Assembly (NCBI GenBank): GCA_003054695.1 | Contig: QAZA01000012.1 | Span: forward strand, 1 to 64,000 | DNA length: 64,000 bases | Direction of reading: 5' to 3' | Origin: Verrucomicrobia bacterium LW23 | GTDB taxonomy: Bacteria; Verrucomicrobiota; Verrucomicrobiia; Methylacidiphilales; UBA1321 | Shown here: positions 16,377 to 25,702 of the stretch, in pieces | Layout of the letters: each line of letters starts with the position of its first letter | Numbering within the stretch: position 1 is the first letter of the stretch | Program-made: the position numbers and the translations under genes | The notes under the pieces: generated by a model | Told to the model about the DNA's origin: nothing | The model's input: the letters and a program-made list of their open reading frames with translations, nothing else | The model's database searches: none

Positions 16377-18221
16377 ATGACAATCCGATACCCAAACGCG
16401 CTCACGTTGTGTGGGCTATTCTGCCTTGCTCTCGCAGGCTTCTCTCCCCACCCCGCCGAAGCGGCTCCCTTCAAGGTCACCAGCCCGGACGGTAAAGTTG
16501 CAGCCGAGGTCTCCGACGCTGGCGGTGAACTTGTCTATACAGTTAAAGTGGACGGCCGCGAAGTGCTGGGCGCCTCCCCCATCCGCCTGCGCGCGGATGG
16601 AGTCGAGTATGGCACAGGGGCCACCCTGCGCGAGCCGGTCCTGCGCACCGTCAACGAGAAGTACCGCTACTGGGGTGGCCGATCCGAGGCGGTGAATCAT
16701 GCCCGCGTTGCCACCGCATCGGTGACTGCCTCCGATCAGCCGTGTGAGATCGACGTCCATGTCGCCGACGATGGAGTGGCTGTGCGTCTGCGCCTGCCCG
16801 CGAAAAGCGGCCGCAAGGTGGAAGCCGACAACTCAGGATGGCGCCTGCCGGGCAATCCGGTTGTCTGGGCGGCCACCGGCCGAAACACCTACGAAAACAC
16901 CTTCGCCACTACGGAACTCAGCAAGCTGGATGAAAAGGCAGATTACGAGCTGCCTCTGACAGCCAAAGTTGGCGATACCTACGTCGCCCTGACGCAGGCT
17001 TTCCTTAAGGACTATGGCGATATCGTCGTGCGGCCCAAAGGCGACGGCCTGCTCGAAAGCCGGCTTTACGTCGACAAGAACGGATGGACCACCAACGACT
17101 CCGTCGTTCAGCCCTGGCGCGTCACCATCATCGCGCGCTCGCTTGATGCGCTGGTTAACACCACGCTCGTATCCAACCTCAACCCGCCCGCTTCCGAGAA
17201 GCTTGTCAATGCCGACTGGATTCGCCCGGGGCGCTGTGCGTGGCAGTGGATGGCGGTGGGAGCACCCCTGGTTCACGACCAGAAGCAGTGGGTCGACTGG
17301 ACGAAGGAACTGGGCTACGAGTACTATCTTGTCGATGAAGGCTGGTCGGGCTGGCCAGACAAGTGGGAGAACCTGGCCTCCGTCTGTGCATACGCCAAAG
17401 AACGCGGCGTGAAAATATGGCTGTGGGTACACAGCAAGGAGGTGCGTACGCCGGAAGCGCGCCGCGCCTACTTTCAAAAGGCTGTCGACACAGGCGTTGT
17501 GGGCGTCAAAATTGATTTTCCACCGGCTACCAATCAGTGGTGGTCCACCTGGTACTACGACACCGCGGCGGATGCGGCCGACGCCAAGCTGATGGTCAAC
17601 TTCCACGGCTCCGTGGTTGCCACGGGCATGGAGCGCACCTGGCCTAATGTGCTTACCCGCGAAGCTGTGCGCGGCCACGAGTGGCACATCACCCGCTATA
17701 AGCGCGTGCTCGATCCCGGGCATGACACCATCATCCCCTTTACCCGATACCTTGCCGGTCCGGCCGATTACACGCCGACGGTGTTTGACATCAAGGAGCT
17801 GCAAGGCAACACCTGGGCGCACGAGCTGGCGCAATTGTTCGCCTATAACTCGCCCTTCCTGTGCACGGGCGGCCATCCGCGAGACTACCTGGCCAATCCG
17901 GCAAAGGATTTTATCATGGCGGCGCCTGCCGTGTGGGACGAGACGCGAGTGCTGCCTGGCACTGAGCCCGGCAAACTCGCAGTCTTCGCGCGCCGCACCG
18001 GCAACACGTGGTTTATTGTCGCCCTTAACGGCGGCGAAGAACAACAGGTCGACCTGCCGCTCGATTTTCTCGACCAGGGCGAGTGGAAATTCAAGCTTGC
18101 GGCGGATAAAGCAGGCAAGCCCGACGCGTACGACCGCACGGAAGGAGTGGTGACCCGCACGGATAAAGTCCAGGCCACGCTGGCGCCGCGCGGCGGCCTG
18201 GTTGTCTGGCTCCGCAAATAG
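16377..18221 (+). CDS. GH97 alpha-galactosidase/alpha-glucosidase-like enzyme
   Basis: A 614-residue secreted glycoside hydrolase of family 97. A signal peptide (to about P-A-E-A-A, residue 31) is followed by the N-terminal beta-super-sandwich (about 32-270), the (beta/alpha)8 barrel (270-530) and a C-terminal beta domain. In GH97, inverting members use glutamates and retaining members use an aspartate on strand 4. Here the strand reads V-G-V-K-I-D-F, which matches the retaining, alpha-galactosidase-type subgroup. The start at 16377 places the basic/hydrophobic signal at the N-terminus. It lies 147 bp after the AraC gene and 116 bp before a GH43 gene, probably in one unit. Confidence 0.88.
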   Translation: MTIRYPNALTLCGLFCLALAGFSPHPAEAAPFKVTSPDGKVAAEVSDAGGELVYTVKVDGREVLGASPIRLRADGVEYGTGATLREPVLRTVNEKYRYWGGRSEAVNHARVATASVTASDQPCEIDVHVADDGVAVRLRLPAKSGRKVEADNSGWRLPGNPVVWAATGRNTYENTFATTELSKLDEKADYELPLTAKVGDTYVALTQAFLKDYGDIVVRPKGDGLLESRLYVDKNGWTTNDSVVQPWRVTIIARSLDALVNTTLVSNLNPPASEKLVNADWIRPGRCAWQWMAVGAPLVHDQKQWVDWTKELGYEYYLVDEGWSGWPDKWENLASVCAYAKERGVKIWLWVHSKEVRTPEARRAYFQKAVDTGVVGVKIDFPPATNQWWSTWYYDTAADAADAKLMVNFHGSVVATGMERTWPNVLTREAVRGHEWHITRYKRVLDPGHDTIIPFTRYLAGPADYTPTVFDIKELQGNTWAHELAQLFAYNSPFLCTGGHPRDYLANPAKDFIMAAPAVWDETRVLPGTEPGKLAVFARRTGNTWFIVALNGGEEQQVDLPLDFLDQGEWKFKLAADKAGKPDAYDRTEGVVTRTDKVQATLAPRGGLVVWLRK

Positions 18222-18337
18222 CGGACAAAACACGACATAGGCAGGTAGACGTGAGATGGCAGTGCCGACAGCGCACTGCCATCTGGCTTATTTATGTCGC
18301 AGAGCAATCTCAATACGACCATCATTATCTCAAGAAT

Positions 18338-19729
18338 ATGACGAACTGGCTTAAGTGCGCGTTGCCCGCAGCATTGCTTATTATGAATATTTCCGCCGTT
18401 CATGCAGATCCGGCTTCCTACAAAGTTGCCGGTGCAGGTAATCCCATACTACCCGGATACTATGCCGATCCTTCGTATGTTGAGGAGGATGGGAAAGTCT
18501 ATATCTTTGCCACGCTGGACCCATGGGGAGGCGATACGCTCGGCTGCTGGGAGTCCTCCGATTTCAGGCAGTGGACATACCGGGTGCTCAACTGGCCGAC
18601 AAAAAAGGCGTGTACCAGCGCTACCTCTCAGGGGGCGAAAGTGTGGGCGCCGTCCGTAGTCAAGGGGCGGGATGGAAAGTTCTACATGTATATTTCGGTG
18701 GGAAGCGAAGTCTGGGCCGGCAAGGCGGACCATCCTCTCGGCCCCTGGAAAGACGCCCTGGGCGGAGGTAAGCCGCTCATCCCGTCTGATTACAAGCCCG
18801 GCTATCACATGATTGATGCCGAGGCCTTCATCGATGACGATGGAACCGCCTATCTCTACTGGGGATCAGGCCTGGGCTGGAAGAACGGGAAATGCTGGGT
18901 AGTCAAGCTTAAGCCGGACATGGTGACCTTTGACGGCGAAGTGAAAGAGGTAACCCCCACGAACTACTTCGAGGGGCCGTTTATGGTGAAGCACGGCGGC
19001 CGCTATTTTCTGATGTATTCCCAGGGGATTACAAAGGATGATACATATCAGGTGCATTATGCCGTGGGTGCAACCCCGTTTGGCCCTTTTACCGAAGGCA
19101 AAAACAGCCCGATACTTACCACGAACAAGGACACTCATGTCATCAGCCCCGGTCATCATGCTGTCTTTGTACGTAACGGGGAATACTATATACTTTACCA
19201 TCGGCACAGTATCCCGTTTGACCCCAAATTCATCGGCCGGCAGATGTGCGTGGACCGCCTTGTGTTTACCGCCGACGGCTCTATCGAAAAGGTTGTGCCC
19301 ACCCACACTGGCCCCGACCTGATCCAAAAGGAGCCGCCCTCCCCATTGCTGGCCAAAGCCATCGCCACAGCCTCAGGGCAAAAAGACGAGCTGCGGACTC
19401 CGGACAGTGTCCTTGACCGAAACTACGCCACCAGCTGGGCCGCCCCTACAGACGCCAAAGGCGCCTTCCTTGAGCTCGACCTCGGCTCCATTAAGGAGAT
19501 ATCCCGCCAAACCATTGTGCCGGAATACGCGTGGAAGCCATATCGCCTCCGCATCGAAGCTTCCGACGACCGGCAGACATGGAAAAGCGTGGCCGACTTC
19601 ACCACCGCTCCGGCCATGGGCTCACCCCTTGTTGTGAGCGAGAAGCTTTCCGCCCGCTACATCCGCCTGGTGTTTCCAGAAAGCGTCAAGGGATCGGACA
19701 TCGCAATCGTCGAGTGGGACGTGCGCTGA
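18338..19729 (+). CDS. GH43 family glycosidase with C-terminal F5/8C-like domain
   Basis: A 463-residue secreted enzyme. The signal peptide ends at about V-H-A-D (residue 22). The GH43 propeller covers about residues 35-325 with the three acidic residues in YYADPSY, IDAEAFID and FEGPFMVK. A discoidin-like C-terminal domain (about 335-460) should help bind glycans. Architecture is similar to the GH43 at 11933-13324, so the two may be diverged paralogs with different linkages. It lies downstream of the GH97 gene on the same strand. Confidence 0.86.
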   Translation: MTNWLKCALPAALLIMNISAVHADPASYKVAGAGNPILPGYYADPSYVEEDGKVYIFATLDPWGGDTLGCWESSDFRQWTYRVLNWPTKKACTSATSQGAKVWAPSVVKGRDGKFYMYISVGSEVWAGKADHPLGPWKDALGGGKPLIPSDYKPGYHMIDAEAFIDDDGTAYLYWGSGLGWKNGKCWVVKLKPDMVTFDGEVKEVTPTNYFEGPFMVKHGGRYFLMYSQGITKDDTYQVHYAVGATPFGPFTEGKNSPILTTNKDTHVISPGHHAVFVRNGEYYILYHRHSIPFDPKFIGRQMCVDRLVFTADGSIEKVVPTHTGPDLIQKEPPSPLLAKAIATASGQKDELRTPDSVLDRNYATSWAAPTDAKGAFLELDLGSIKEISRQTIVPEYAWKPYRLRIEASDDRQTWKSVADFTTAPAMGSPLVVSEKLSARYIRLVFPESVKGSDIAIVEWDVR

Positions 19730-19735
19730 CGTTTT

Positions 19736-19768
19736 GCGCTCCTTTGCCTCACGCGGACAAAGGAGCGC
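19736..19768. terminator. Hairpin between convergent GH43 and GH2 genes
   Basis: A perfect 11-bp stem GCGCTCCTTTG / CAAAGGAGCGC with an 11-nt loop lies 7 bp after the GH43 stop and 37 bp before the end of the GH2 gene. It has no T-tract, so it is an atypical but plausible bidirectional terminator. Confidence 0.55.
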
Positions 19769-19804
19769 TGTGAGCCGGATGGAGACGGACGGCAATCCGT
19801 CCCT

Positions 19805-22474
19805 CTAACGGCTCTCCAGAACGCATGTGGCGGGCGCCAGTCCGTCGGATTCCGCCCGGAGGGTGAGTTTACCGGGCTGTCCTGCGCAGGTGCGCACAAC
19901 GACAAGGGCGAGCCCGTTAAATGCGCGCCTTGTGGGAGCCTGGAATGACTCGAAGCTTGTTGGATCGCCGTTGTCGGTAGCCACAATATTGCCGGGGCCC
20001 TGGAGGGTGAAGCGGATGGAATTGTCTGCCCGAGGCACAATCGTCCCCGCGGCGTCGCGAATCGAGACGGTGATAAAGGCCAGATCGCTGCCGTCCGCCT
20101 GCAAGGATGCCCGGTCGGGCGTCAGGCTTAACTCGGCTGGGGCGGTTGCTGTTTTGCGGACATCCTCCGCCCACTGGCGCCCTTGTTTGTAGGCGACGAC
20201 GCGGATTTCTCCGGGCGCGTATTTCACCTCGTCCCAGCGCAGGCGAAACTCGCCGGGCGCCTTTTTCTTGCGGCCTAGTGACTGGCCGTTGAGGAAAAGT
20301 TCGGCTTCATCGCCAGAGGTGTAAACGTGCACAGGCGTGACTTCACCTTCGCGGCCGGGCCAGGTCCAGTGGGGCAGCAGATGTGCCACAGGATGGTCTG
20401 GCCGCCAACGGGACTGATACAGGTAAAACCTGTCCTTGGGGAAGCCGGCCAGGTCGACTATGCCAAAATAGGAGCTGCGTGAGGGGACAGGAATCTTGCC
20501 CAGGTCAGCCAGTTGCCGGGCCATCTTCTCGGCTTCTGCAGGATCGGAAAAGTTGAGCAGGTTGGTTGCGTCGTCGTTGTACGGAGTTGGCTCTCCCAGG
20601 TAGTCAAAGCCGGTCCAGACAAACTCTCCGGCGTAGCCGGGCGTCGCGTCACCCGCCCGCCACTCCTCTTCAGGCGTTGTGGCCCATTCGGCGGAAAAGA
20701 GGTCGTAGGAGCTGACCTGGAAATTGGAACGGGCCACCGCATCGGTCTTTTCGCGACCCACGGGGAAGAAGTACTCGCCGCGGGAGCTCAGCGCCGAAGC
20801 CGTTTCACTCCCGTAAAGAGGGCGGGCGGGAAATGCGGTACGAAACCGCATGTAGCTATGGATTTGGTAGTTATAGCCAAAGACATCAAGCACGTTCTGA
20901 AAACCGTTGAAACCGCACTCCGGGTTGTTGAACGCCCCCGTAGTGGGGCGGGTGGGATCCTCCTGCCGCGCGATACCGACGAGTGGCGCTGCCAGTTGCC
21001 AACCCATCACTCCGTCACCGCGCCACTGCTCAATCACCTCGTTGCCCAGGCTCCACATGATAACGCTGGGATGATTGCGATCGCGACGAATAAGAGCGCG
21101 CAGGTCGGCCTCGTGCCAGTCTGCAAAGAGCCGGTGGTAGTCGTTGCGGTTCTTTCCTTTCTGCCACTGGTCAAACGCCTCGTTAATGACCAGGAATCCC
21201 ATCCGGTCGCAGGCGTCCAGGTACTCGGGAGCCGGCGGATTGTGCGAGGTTCGAATGGCGTTGCATCCCATCGACCGCAGGATTTCCAGCTGGCGCTCTA
21301 TCGCCCGGGTGTTAATTGCTGTGCCGAGAGCGCCCAGATCGCTGTGCATGCAGACGCCCTGAAGGCGAAGGGTCTCGCCGTTGAGGACAAAGCCTTTCTC
21401 CGCGTCAAAGTGGAATGTGCGGATGCCAAAGGGCGTTTCCACGCGATCGATCACCTGTCCGTTTCGCCGAACTGTGGTGACGGCAACGTACATGTGCGGC
21501 GTCGTCGTCGACCAGAGGCGGGGCCTGGCGACGGCTATCTCATGCGTGCGCGAGGCCTCGCGTCGGGACAGAACCTCGTACTCGATGTCGCGGCCGGCAG
21601 CCACGGGCGTTCCTGTTTTCCTGCCCGCACCGTCGACGGCGTATATCTCGTTGCTTAGCGTAAGCTTGTGTGCGGAGCCCGTTTCGTTCTCCGTTACCAC
21701 CTCGATGGAAACGACCGCCGCATCCCTGGTAACGCGGGGGGTGGTGACAAACACTCCCCACTGCGCAATGTGAACGGGGTCCGTCTTCGTCAGCCAGACG
21801 TTGCGGTAGAGGCCGGAGCCCGGATACCAGCGGGAGCTGTCGGGAGGGTTATCCAGCCGTATGGCAATGACATTCTCCTGGCCGGGCCGGGCGTATGGTG
21901 TCAGGTCCAGCTGAAACGACGTGTAACCGTACGGCCAGCCCCCGACAAACTGCTCGTTCATCCACACCATGGCGTAGGACATGGCACCGTCAATCTCCAG
22001 CACCAGACGCCGGCCGGCATCGGCTTGGGGCAGAGTGAACTTCTTGCGGTACCAGCCAACTCCCACCCAGGGGAGCTTACCCGTGCCGCCGGGCAGATCC
22101 TGCCGAAACGGCCCTTCAATCCCCCAGTCGTGCGGAAGATTCAGGGCGCGCCAGCCGGAGTCGTCATAGTGTGTTGCGACGTATTTGAAATCGGTGCCAA
22201 GATCCCCCGGCGGACGAGCCGGACGCGGCGACGTGGGCCCCCGAAACGCGGCGCTGCTGGCCAGAAACCATGGCCTGATCGCCTCGTAGTCAATATGCGA
22301 CTGAAGCCTTATAGGATCATCTTTGGTAAAGCGCCACCCCGAGTTAAAGGAGAGCCGCTCCCGCGAAGGGGCGTCTGCGGGCACCGCAGCGGCGTCGCTC
22401 GCAAACAAACCTCCGGCGATAACCACGCCAAGCTGGACCATAAGGCAGAAGAATCGGAAAAGAGAACGAGTCAT
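19805..22474 (-). CDS. GH2 beta-galactosidase-like enzyme
   Basis: An 889-residue secreted glycoside hydrolase of family 2. A signal peptide (to about A-A-A-V, residue 30) is followed by the sugar-binding jelly roll (about 35-245), an Ig-like domain and the TIM barrel (about 345-640). The motif SHNPPAPEYLDACDRMG is typical of the family; the acid/base Glu is in WSLGNEV and the probable nucleophile Glu in YGSETAS. C-terminal DUF4982-like and Ig-like domains follow. The start at 22474 gives the signal peptide directly. Beta-galactosidase is the commonest activity for this architecture, but mannosidase or glucuronidase activity cannot be excluded. Confidence 0.88.
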   Translation of the reverse strand: MTRSLFRFFCLMVQLGVVIAGGLFASDAAAVPADAPSRERLSFNSGWRFTKDDPIRLQSHIDYEAIRPWFLASSAAFRGPTSPRPARPPGDLGTDFKYVATHYDDSGWRALNLPHDWGIEGPFRQDLPGGTGKLPWVGVGWYRKKFTLPQADAGRRLVLEIDGAMSYAMVWMNEQFVGGWPYGYTSFQLDLTPYARPGQENVIAIRLDNPPDSSRWYPGSGLYRNVWLTKTDPVHIAQWGVFVTTPRVTRDAAVVSIEVVTENETGSAHKLTLSNEIYAVDGAGRKTGTPVAAGRDIEYEVLSRREASRTHEIAVARPRLWSTTTPHMYVAVTTVRRNGQVIDRVETPFGIRTFHFDAEKGFVLNGETLRLQGVCMHSDLGALGTAINTRAIERQLEILRSMGCNAIRTSHNPPAPEYLDACDRMGFLVINEAFDQWQKGKNRNDYHRLFADWHEADLRALIRRDRNHPSVIMWSLGNEVIEQWRGDGVMGWQLAAPLVGIARQEDPTRPTTGAFNNPECGFNGFQNVLDVFGYNYQIHSYMRFRTAFPARPLYGSETASALSSRGEYFFPVGREKTDAVARSNFQVSSYDLFSAEWATTPEEEWRAGDATPGYAGEFVWTGFDYLGEPTPYNDDATNLLNFSDPAEAEKMARQLADLGKIPVPSRSSYFGIVDLAGFPKDRFYLYQSRWRPDHPVAHLLPHWTWPGREGEVTPVHVYTSGDEAELFLNGQSLGRKKKAPGEFRLRWDEVKYAPGEIRVVAYKQGRQWAEDVRKTATAPAELSLTPDRASLQADGSDLAFITVSIRDAAGTIVPRADNSIRFTLQGPGNIVATDNGDPTSFESFQAPTRRAFNGLALVVVRTCAGQPGKLTLRAESDGLAPATCVLESR

Positions 22475-22501
22475 AAGAGTCTCCGGACAGGATAAGGCTA
22501 A

Positions 22502-22690
22502 AGCATTTTCAATACGCGTGTGGACACGGCATCCTCTCAAGCGCCACCGGCCGGCGCGAAAGGGGCTGTTGCGGCCCTGCAGGACGCGGTTCCTTTCGTA
22601 CTCTCACCCAGGGTTTACTCCCTGGGCTTTAGGCTTTCGCGCCGGTGGCGCATCAGATTGTGTCATGTCTATGCTCGTATTGAATCCGCT
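22502..22690. repeat. Dispersed palindromic repeat, complete copy 2
   Basis: A 189-bp element with imperfect inverted arms: it starts 'agcattttcaatacgcgtg' and ends '...tattgaatccgct'. Inside is a hairpin (CCCAGGG-tttact-CCCTGGG, 22607-22626). The arms carry 'aagcgccaccggc' and its complement 'gccggtggcgc'. It is a nonautonomous, REP/MITE-like element in the GH2 upstream region. No coding sequence is present. Confidence 0.65.
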
Positions 22691-22726
22691 CGATATCCGT
22701 AGCCGTGGCTTGCTCGGCCGGCGCCG

Positions 22727-23683
22727 TTAATACTGCACGCGGCCGGTTTCCACATCTATCGACCACGGCACAGGTGCTGGAAGCTCGAGCTGGCCATTGC
22801 CGATCCTTACCGGCATCCAGACATATCGGCTGTCCCAGATTTCTTCCGGACGCCACCTGTCGCCCACATAGATAACCGTGGTAGTCTCGGACCCGGTAAC
22901 CTTGATGAGGTTGCTGGATTGCGACATGTAGGTGTGGCTTATCGGCGGGGCAATGTCGGTGAATTCGCTCCAGGGGCCGGCCAGGGAGGGCGCGGTTGCC
23001 ACCTTATTGGCATTGGGCCACCAGCCCGTAAGCGCGGAGCCTATGACATAATAGAGGCCCTCGTACCGCACGATAGCCCCTCCTTCCAGCGGAGATTTGA
23101 TGAAGCTGACAATCTCCTTTACGTCGAGATAGTCGTCCGAAAGAGAAGCAATGTAAAAGCCCTGCGACGGACGGCTCTCGAAAATGAGATACGCGGTACC
23201 GTCATCATCAATGAATTGCCCGATGTCGCGGCTTTCCTTCCCGAACGGACGAAAACTGCGGACATACTTATAGTCCCCATCCACGGTATCCGAGATCGCA
23301 ACGGCGACACGCGCCACGCTGTAGCGCGATGCATTGCCGGGCAGCCGCCCGTCAACGTGCATATACATCACGAACTTTTGCGTCCGCGCGTTGTAAAAGA
23401 CCTTCGGCCGCTCCAGCACCCATTCGCTGCCAAAACTTTCGGGATCTTCCAGCGCCAGGACCTGATTGCGGAACTCCCATGTGGCGAGATCCTTTGACGC
23501 GTAGCAACTGACATAGCGGCGCGCCGGGTCGTTGTCTTCAGCACGATCCTCCCCAAACCAGTACCAGGTGCCGTTTAACCGGATAATGCCGCCGCCGTGC
23601 GCCTGAATATGCCGGCCGCGGTTATCCGGCCAAACCAGGCCGGGTCGAATGGTCGGGACGCTTGTCGTTGAATCGGAAGTCAT
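22727..23683 (-). CDS. GH43-like galactan-active glycosidase, detached from its signal peptide
   Basis: A 318-residue enzyme with the five-bladed GH43-like propeller. The N-terminal region (HIQAHGGGIIRL, then WYWFGEDR) is typical of the branch that includes exo-beta-1,3-galactanases and related beta-galactosidases. As annotated it lacks a signal peptide. The upstream frame at 23802-23680 encodes a good signal peptide and ends exactly over this gene's ATG. One extra A in the A9 run at 23702-23710 would join the two, giving a secreted protein of about 360 residues. This may be a frameshift, a phase-variable junction or a sequencing error. The other hydrolases of the locus all carry signal peptides. 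Confidence 0.75.
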   Translation of the reverse strand: MTSDSTTSVPTIRPGLVWPDNRGRHIQAHGGGIIRLNGTWYWFGEDRAEDNDPARRYVSCYASKDLATWEFRNQVLALEDPESFGSEWVLERPKVFYNARTQKFVMYMHVDGRLPGNASRYSVARVAVAISDTVDGDYKYVRSFRPFGKESRDIGQFIDDDGTAYLIFESRPSQGFYIASLSDDYLDVKEIVSFIKSPLEGGAIVRYEGLYYVIGSALTGWWPNANKVATAPSLAGPWSEFTDIAPPISHTYMSQSSNLIKVTGSETTTVIYVGDRWRPEEIWDSRYVWMPVRIGNGQLELPAPVPWSIDVETGRVQY

Positions 23684-23802
23684 GGGAGTGGATTGGCTGT
23701 CTTTTTTTTTGGTGCGGTGGAGTCAGCATGCGGCGATGCAATCCCCGCCCATGACAGGACTCCGATGACAGGGAGCATGAGGATGAGCTGTTTGGAAATC
23801 AT
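23680..23802 (-). pseudogene. Orphan signal-peptide ORF upstream of GH43-like gene
   Basis: A 40-codon frame: basic start (MISKQ), hydrophobic core (LILMLPVIGVLSWAGIA), cleavage region (S-P-H-A-D) and then A-P-K-K-K encoded by an A9 homopolymer. It ends with TGA overlapping the ATG of the GH43-like gene. It makes no sense as a separate protein, but is the expected N-terminus of the downstream enzyme in another frame. Listed as a broken part of that gene. Confidence 0.65.
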
Positions 23803-23910
23803 AACTTCGCAAAGATGTAAACGGCAGGGCTGCGCTCTTAAAAGCGAAAATGGTCCTGGAAATAACAATTAAAGCCTATCGAATCCCAAGCAACAACGCA
23901 TGTCCAAATT

Positions 23911-23928
23911 CATTCATGCGCATGAATG
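23911..23928. promoter_or_regulatory. 18-bp perfect palindrome in divergent promoter region
   Basis: CATTCATGCGCATGAATG is a perfect dyad located between the minus-strand GH43 gene (signal ORF starts at 23802) and the plus-strand sugar-dehydrogenase operon (starts at 24100). The central GC-containing symmetry resembles operators of LacI- or GntR-type regulators. No such regulator gene lies next to it in the window. Confidence 0.5.
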
Positions 23929-24099
23929 GGCGAGCACGGCATCGATGACCGTTTTTGGCCTGTCCTTGCCAGGTTCGCAGCAAGAAGTCACATTCTGACA
24001 TCCTAAAGCAAGTCATGTACATTCCCAGCATGCAGCTGTTGGTGAACAATAGGGTTTGACGATCGCTTTTCGCAGTCTCAGGCGTTCGCGAATTATCCT

Positions 24100-25056
24100 A
24101 TGAAATATCGCCAACTTGGTCGCACTGGTCTCGATGTGTCCCTGCTCAGTTTTGGAGGGTCTTCTCTCGGGGGAGCTTTCAGGGAGATTGACGAGAAAGA
24201 AGGTCTCAGGACAGTCCATGTTGCCATTGATCATGGCATTAACCTTATCGACACGGCTCCGTTCTACGGGCTCACCAGGGCTGAGACCGTACTGGGCAAA
24301 GCCCTGCGGGAGATCTCGCGGGAAAGGTATCTTCTGGCAACCAAAGTGGCCCGCTACGGCTTTAAAGAGAAGGACTTCGACTTCTCGGCTGAACGAGTCA
24401 TCAAGAGCGTGGACGAGAGTCTGGAAAGGCTCGGTGTCGATTATGTCGATTTCATCCAGGTCCACGACATGGAGTTTGGGAGCATCCGGCAAATCATTGA
24501 TGAAACGATTCCGGCCCTGAGAAGCGTTCAGGCCGCCGGCAAGGCGCGATTTGTTGGCATTACCTGTCTGCCGGTACATCTGTTTAAGCTGGTGATGGAT
24601 GAGGTGGACGTGGATCAGATTCAATCCTACTGCCACTATTGCCTCAATGACACGGCGCTGAGCAATCTGCTTCCCTACTTGCAGGCGAAAGGTGTCGCCA
24701 TATTCAATTCCGCTCCCCTTGCCATGCGTCTGCTAAGTGATGAAGGGCCTCCTGAGTGGCATCCCGCGCCGGCGGAAGTCCGGGCCAGGTGTGCGCAGGC
24801 GGCACAATTCTGTCGCGATCGGGGAGCCAGCCTGGCCAGGCTCGCACTGCAGTTCTCTGTAGCTAATCCGCATATCCCCACCAACATTGTAGGCACAGCC
24901 AATCCCAGCCGCATCCTTCAAAACATCCAGGAGGTCGAGGAACCGCTGGACGAGGAACTTCTCCAGCAGGTTTTGGATATTCTCAAACCGGTACATAATG
25001 TAACATGGCCATCCGGCAGGGCGGAAAACAGTGAGGCATGCCATGAAGCTGCTTGA
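24100..25056 (+). CDS. Aldo/keto reductase, L-galactose/L-fucose dehydrogenase-like
   Basis: A 318-residue NAD(P)-dependent (beta/alpha)8 oxidoreductase. The catalytic tetrad of aldo/keto reductases is visible: Asp and Tyr in L-I-D-T-A-P-F-Y-G (about residues 50-56), Lys in LATKVARYG (about 81) and His in FIQVHDMEF (about 124). The N-terminus (YRQLGRTGLDVSLLSFGGSSLGG) resembles the L-galactose dehydrogenase branch, which oxidises an aldose at C1 to a lactone. It is the first gene of a three-gene unit that overlaps the cyclase-family gene. Sugar specificity is inferred from branch resemblance and neighbours. Confidence 0.78.
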   Translation: MKYRQLGRTGLDVSLLSFGGSSLGGAFREIDEKEGLRTVHVAIDHGINLIDTAPFYGLTRAETVLGKALREISRERYLLATKVARYGFKEKDFDFSAERVIKSVDESLERLGVDYVDFIQVHDMEFGSIRQIIDETIPALRSVQAAGKARFVGITCLPVHLFKLVMDEVDVDQIQSYCHYCLNDTALSNLLPYLQAKGVAIFNSAPLAMRLLSDEGPPEWHPAPAEVRARCAQAAQFCRDRGASLARLALQFSVANPHIPTNIVGTANPSRILQNIQEVEEPLDEELLQQVLDILKPVHNVTWPSGRAENSEACHEAA

Positions 25057-25702
25057 TTTGTCCCAGCCTGTTTTTGATGGCTGTCCCAACTGCCCGGTGC
25101 ATCCGCGCGTTCAGGCCAGAATAACGGCCAGCCACCAGCGCGACAACTGGCACATGGAGGAGCTTTCGCTGGCATCGCACACCGGCAGTCATATTGACGC
25201 TCCGCTGCACAAAATTGCGGGCGGCAAAAGCATTAGCGACTATCCGCTGCAATCCTTCGTAGCCACGGCTGTCGTTGCCGATTTCCGCAACATCTCCCCG
25301 GATACGCCCATTGACGCAAAGCTGCTGGACTCCCACATCCATACTTCGATCGAAGACGCTGTCGTGCTGCTGGCCACCGGCTGGGGAGACCAACGCGCCT
25401 CGGATGACAACTGGCACTTTCACTCCCCGTATCTCTCCCCGGACGGCGCCGCCTGGCTGGTGAGCAAAAAAGCGAGGGCAGTCGGTATCGACCACTACTC
25501 GATTGGCGGCAGCCGTGATCCCGACAACTGCCGCACACACGAGATTATTCTGGGTGCCGGGCTGTGGGTTCTCGAGGACCTGCGGTTTCCAGAAGAGATC
25601 TTTGCCCTGGCGGCGTCGCAACCGCTGCAGCTATGGGCTTTGCCCATCAATTTTTCCGGATTTTCCGGCTCATTCTGTCGTCCTGTCATTGCTCTCTCAT
25701 GA
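25043..25702 (+). CDS. Cyclase family metal-dependent hydrolase (candidate lactonase)
   Basis: A 219-residue protein of the cyclase/kynurenine-formamidase family (PF04199). The metal-binding motif H-T-G-S-H-I-D-A-P is at about residues 50-58, and GIDHYSIGG follows at about 146-154. These enzymes hydrolyse cyclic amides or lactones. The frame overlaps the end of the aldo/keto reductase gene by 14 bp from Met 25043 (an alternative Met is at 25031) and its stop overlaps the ATG of the dehydrogenase gene (ATGA). The position between two sugar dehydrogenases suggests it opens a sugar lactone. That role would be unusual for this family and is inference. Confidence 0.75.
   Translation: MKLLDLSQPVFDGCPNCPVHPRVQARITASHQRDNWHMEELSLASHTGSHIDAPLHKIAGGKSISDYPLQSFVATAVVADFRNISPDTPIDAKLLDSHIHTSIEDAVVLLATGWGDQRASDDNWHFHSPYLSPDGAAWLVSKKARAVGIDHYSIGGSRDPDNCRTHEIILGAGLWVLEDLRFPEEIFALAASQPLQLWALPINFSGFSGSFCRPVIALS

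Noticed and set aside
9091-23802. Canonical Bacteroidetes-type PUL with SusC/SusD pair
   Set aside because: No TonB-dependent receptor or SusD-like gene is present; the cluster is an enzyme-plus-AraC arrangement.
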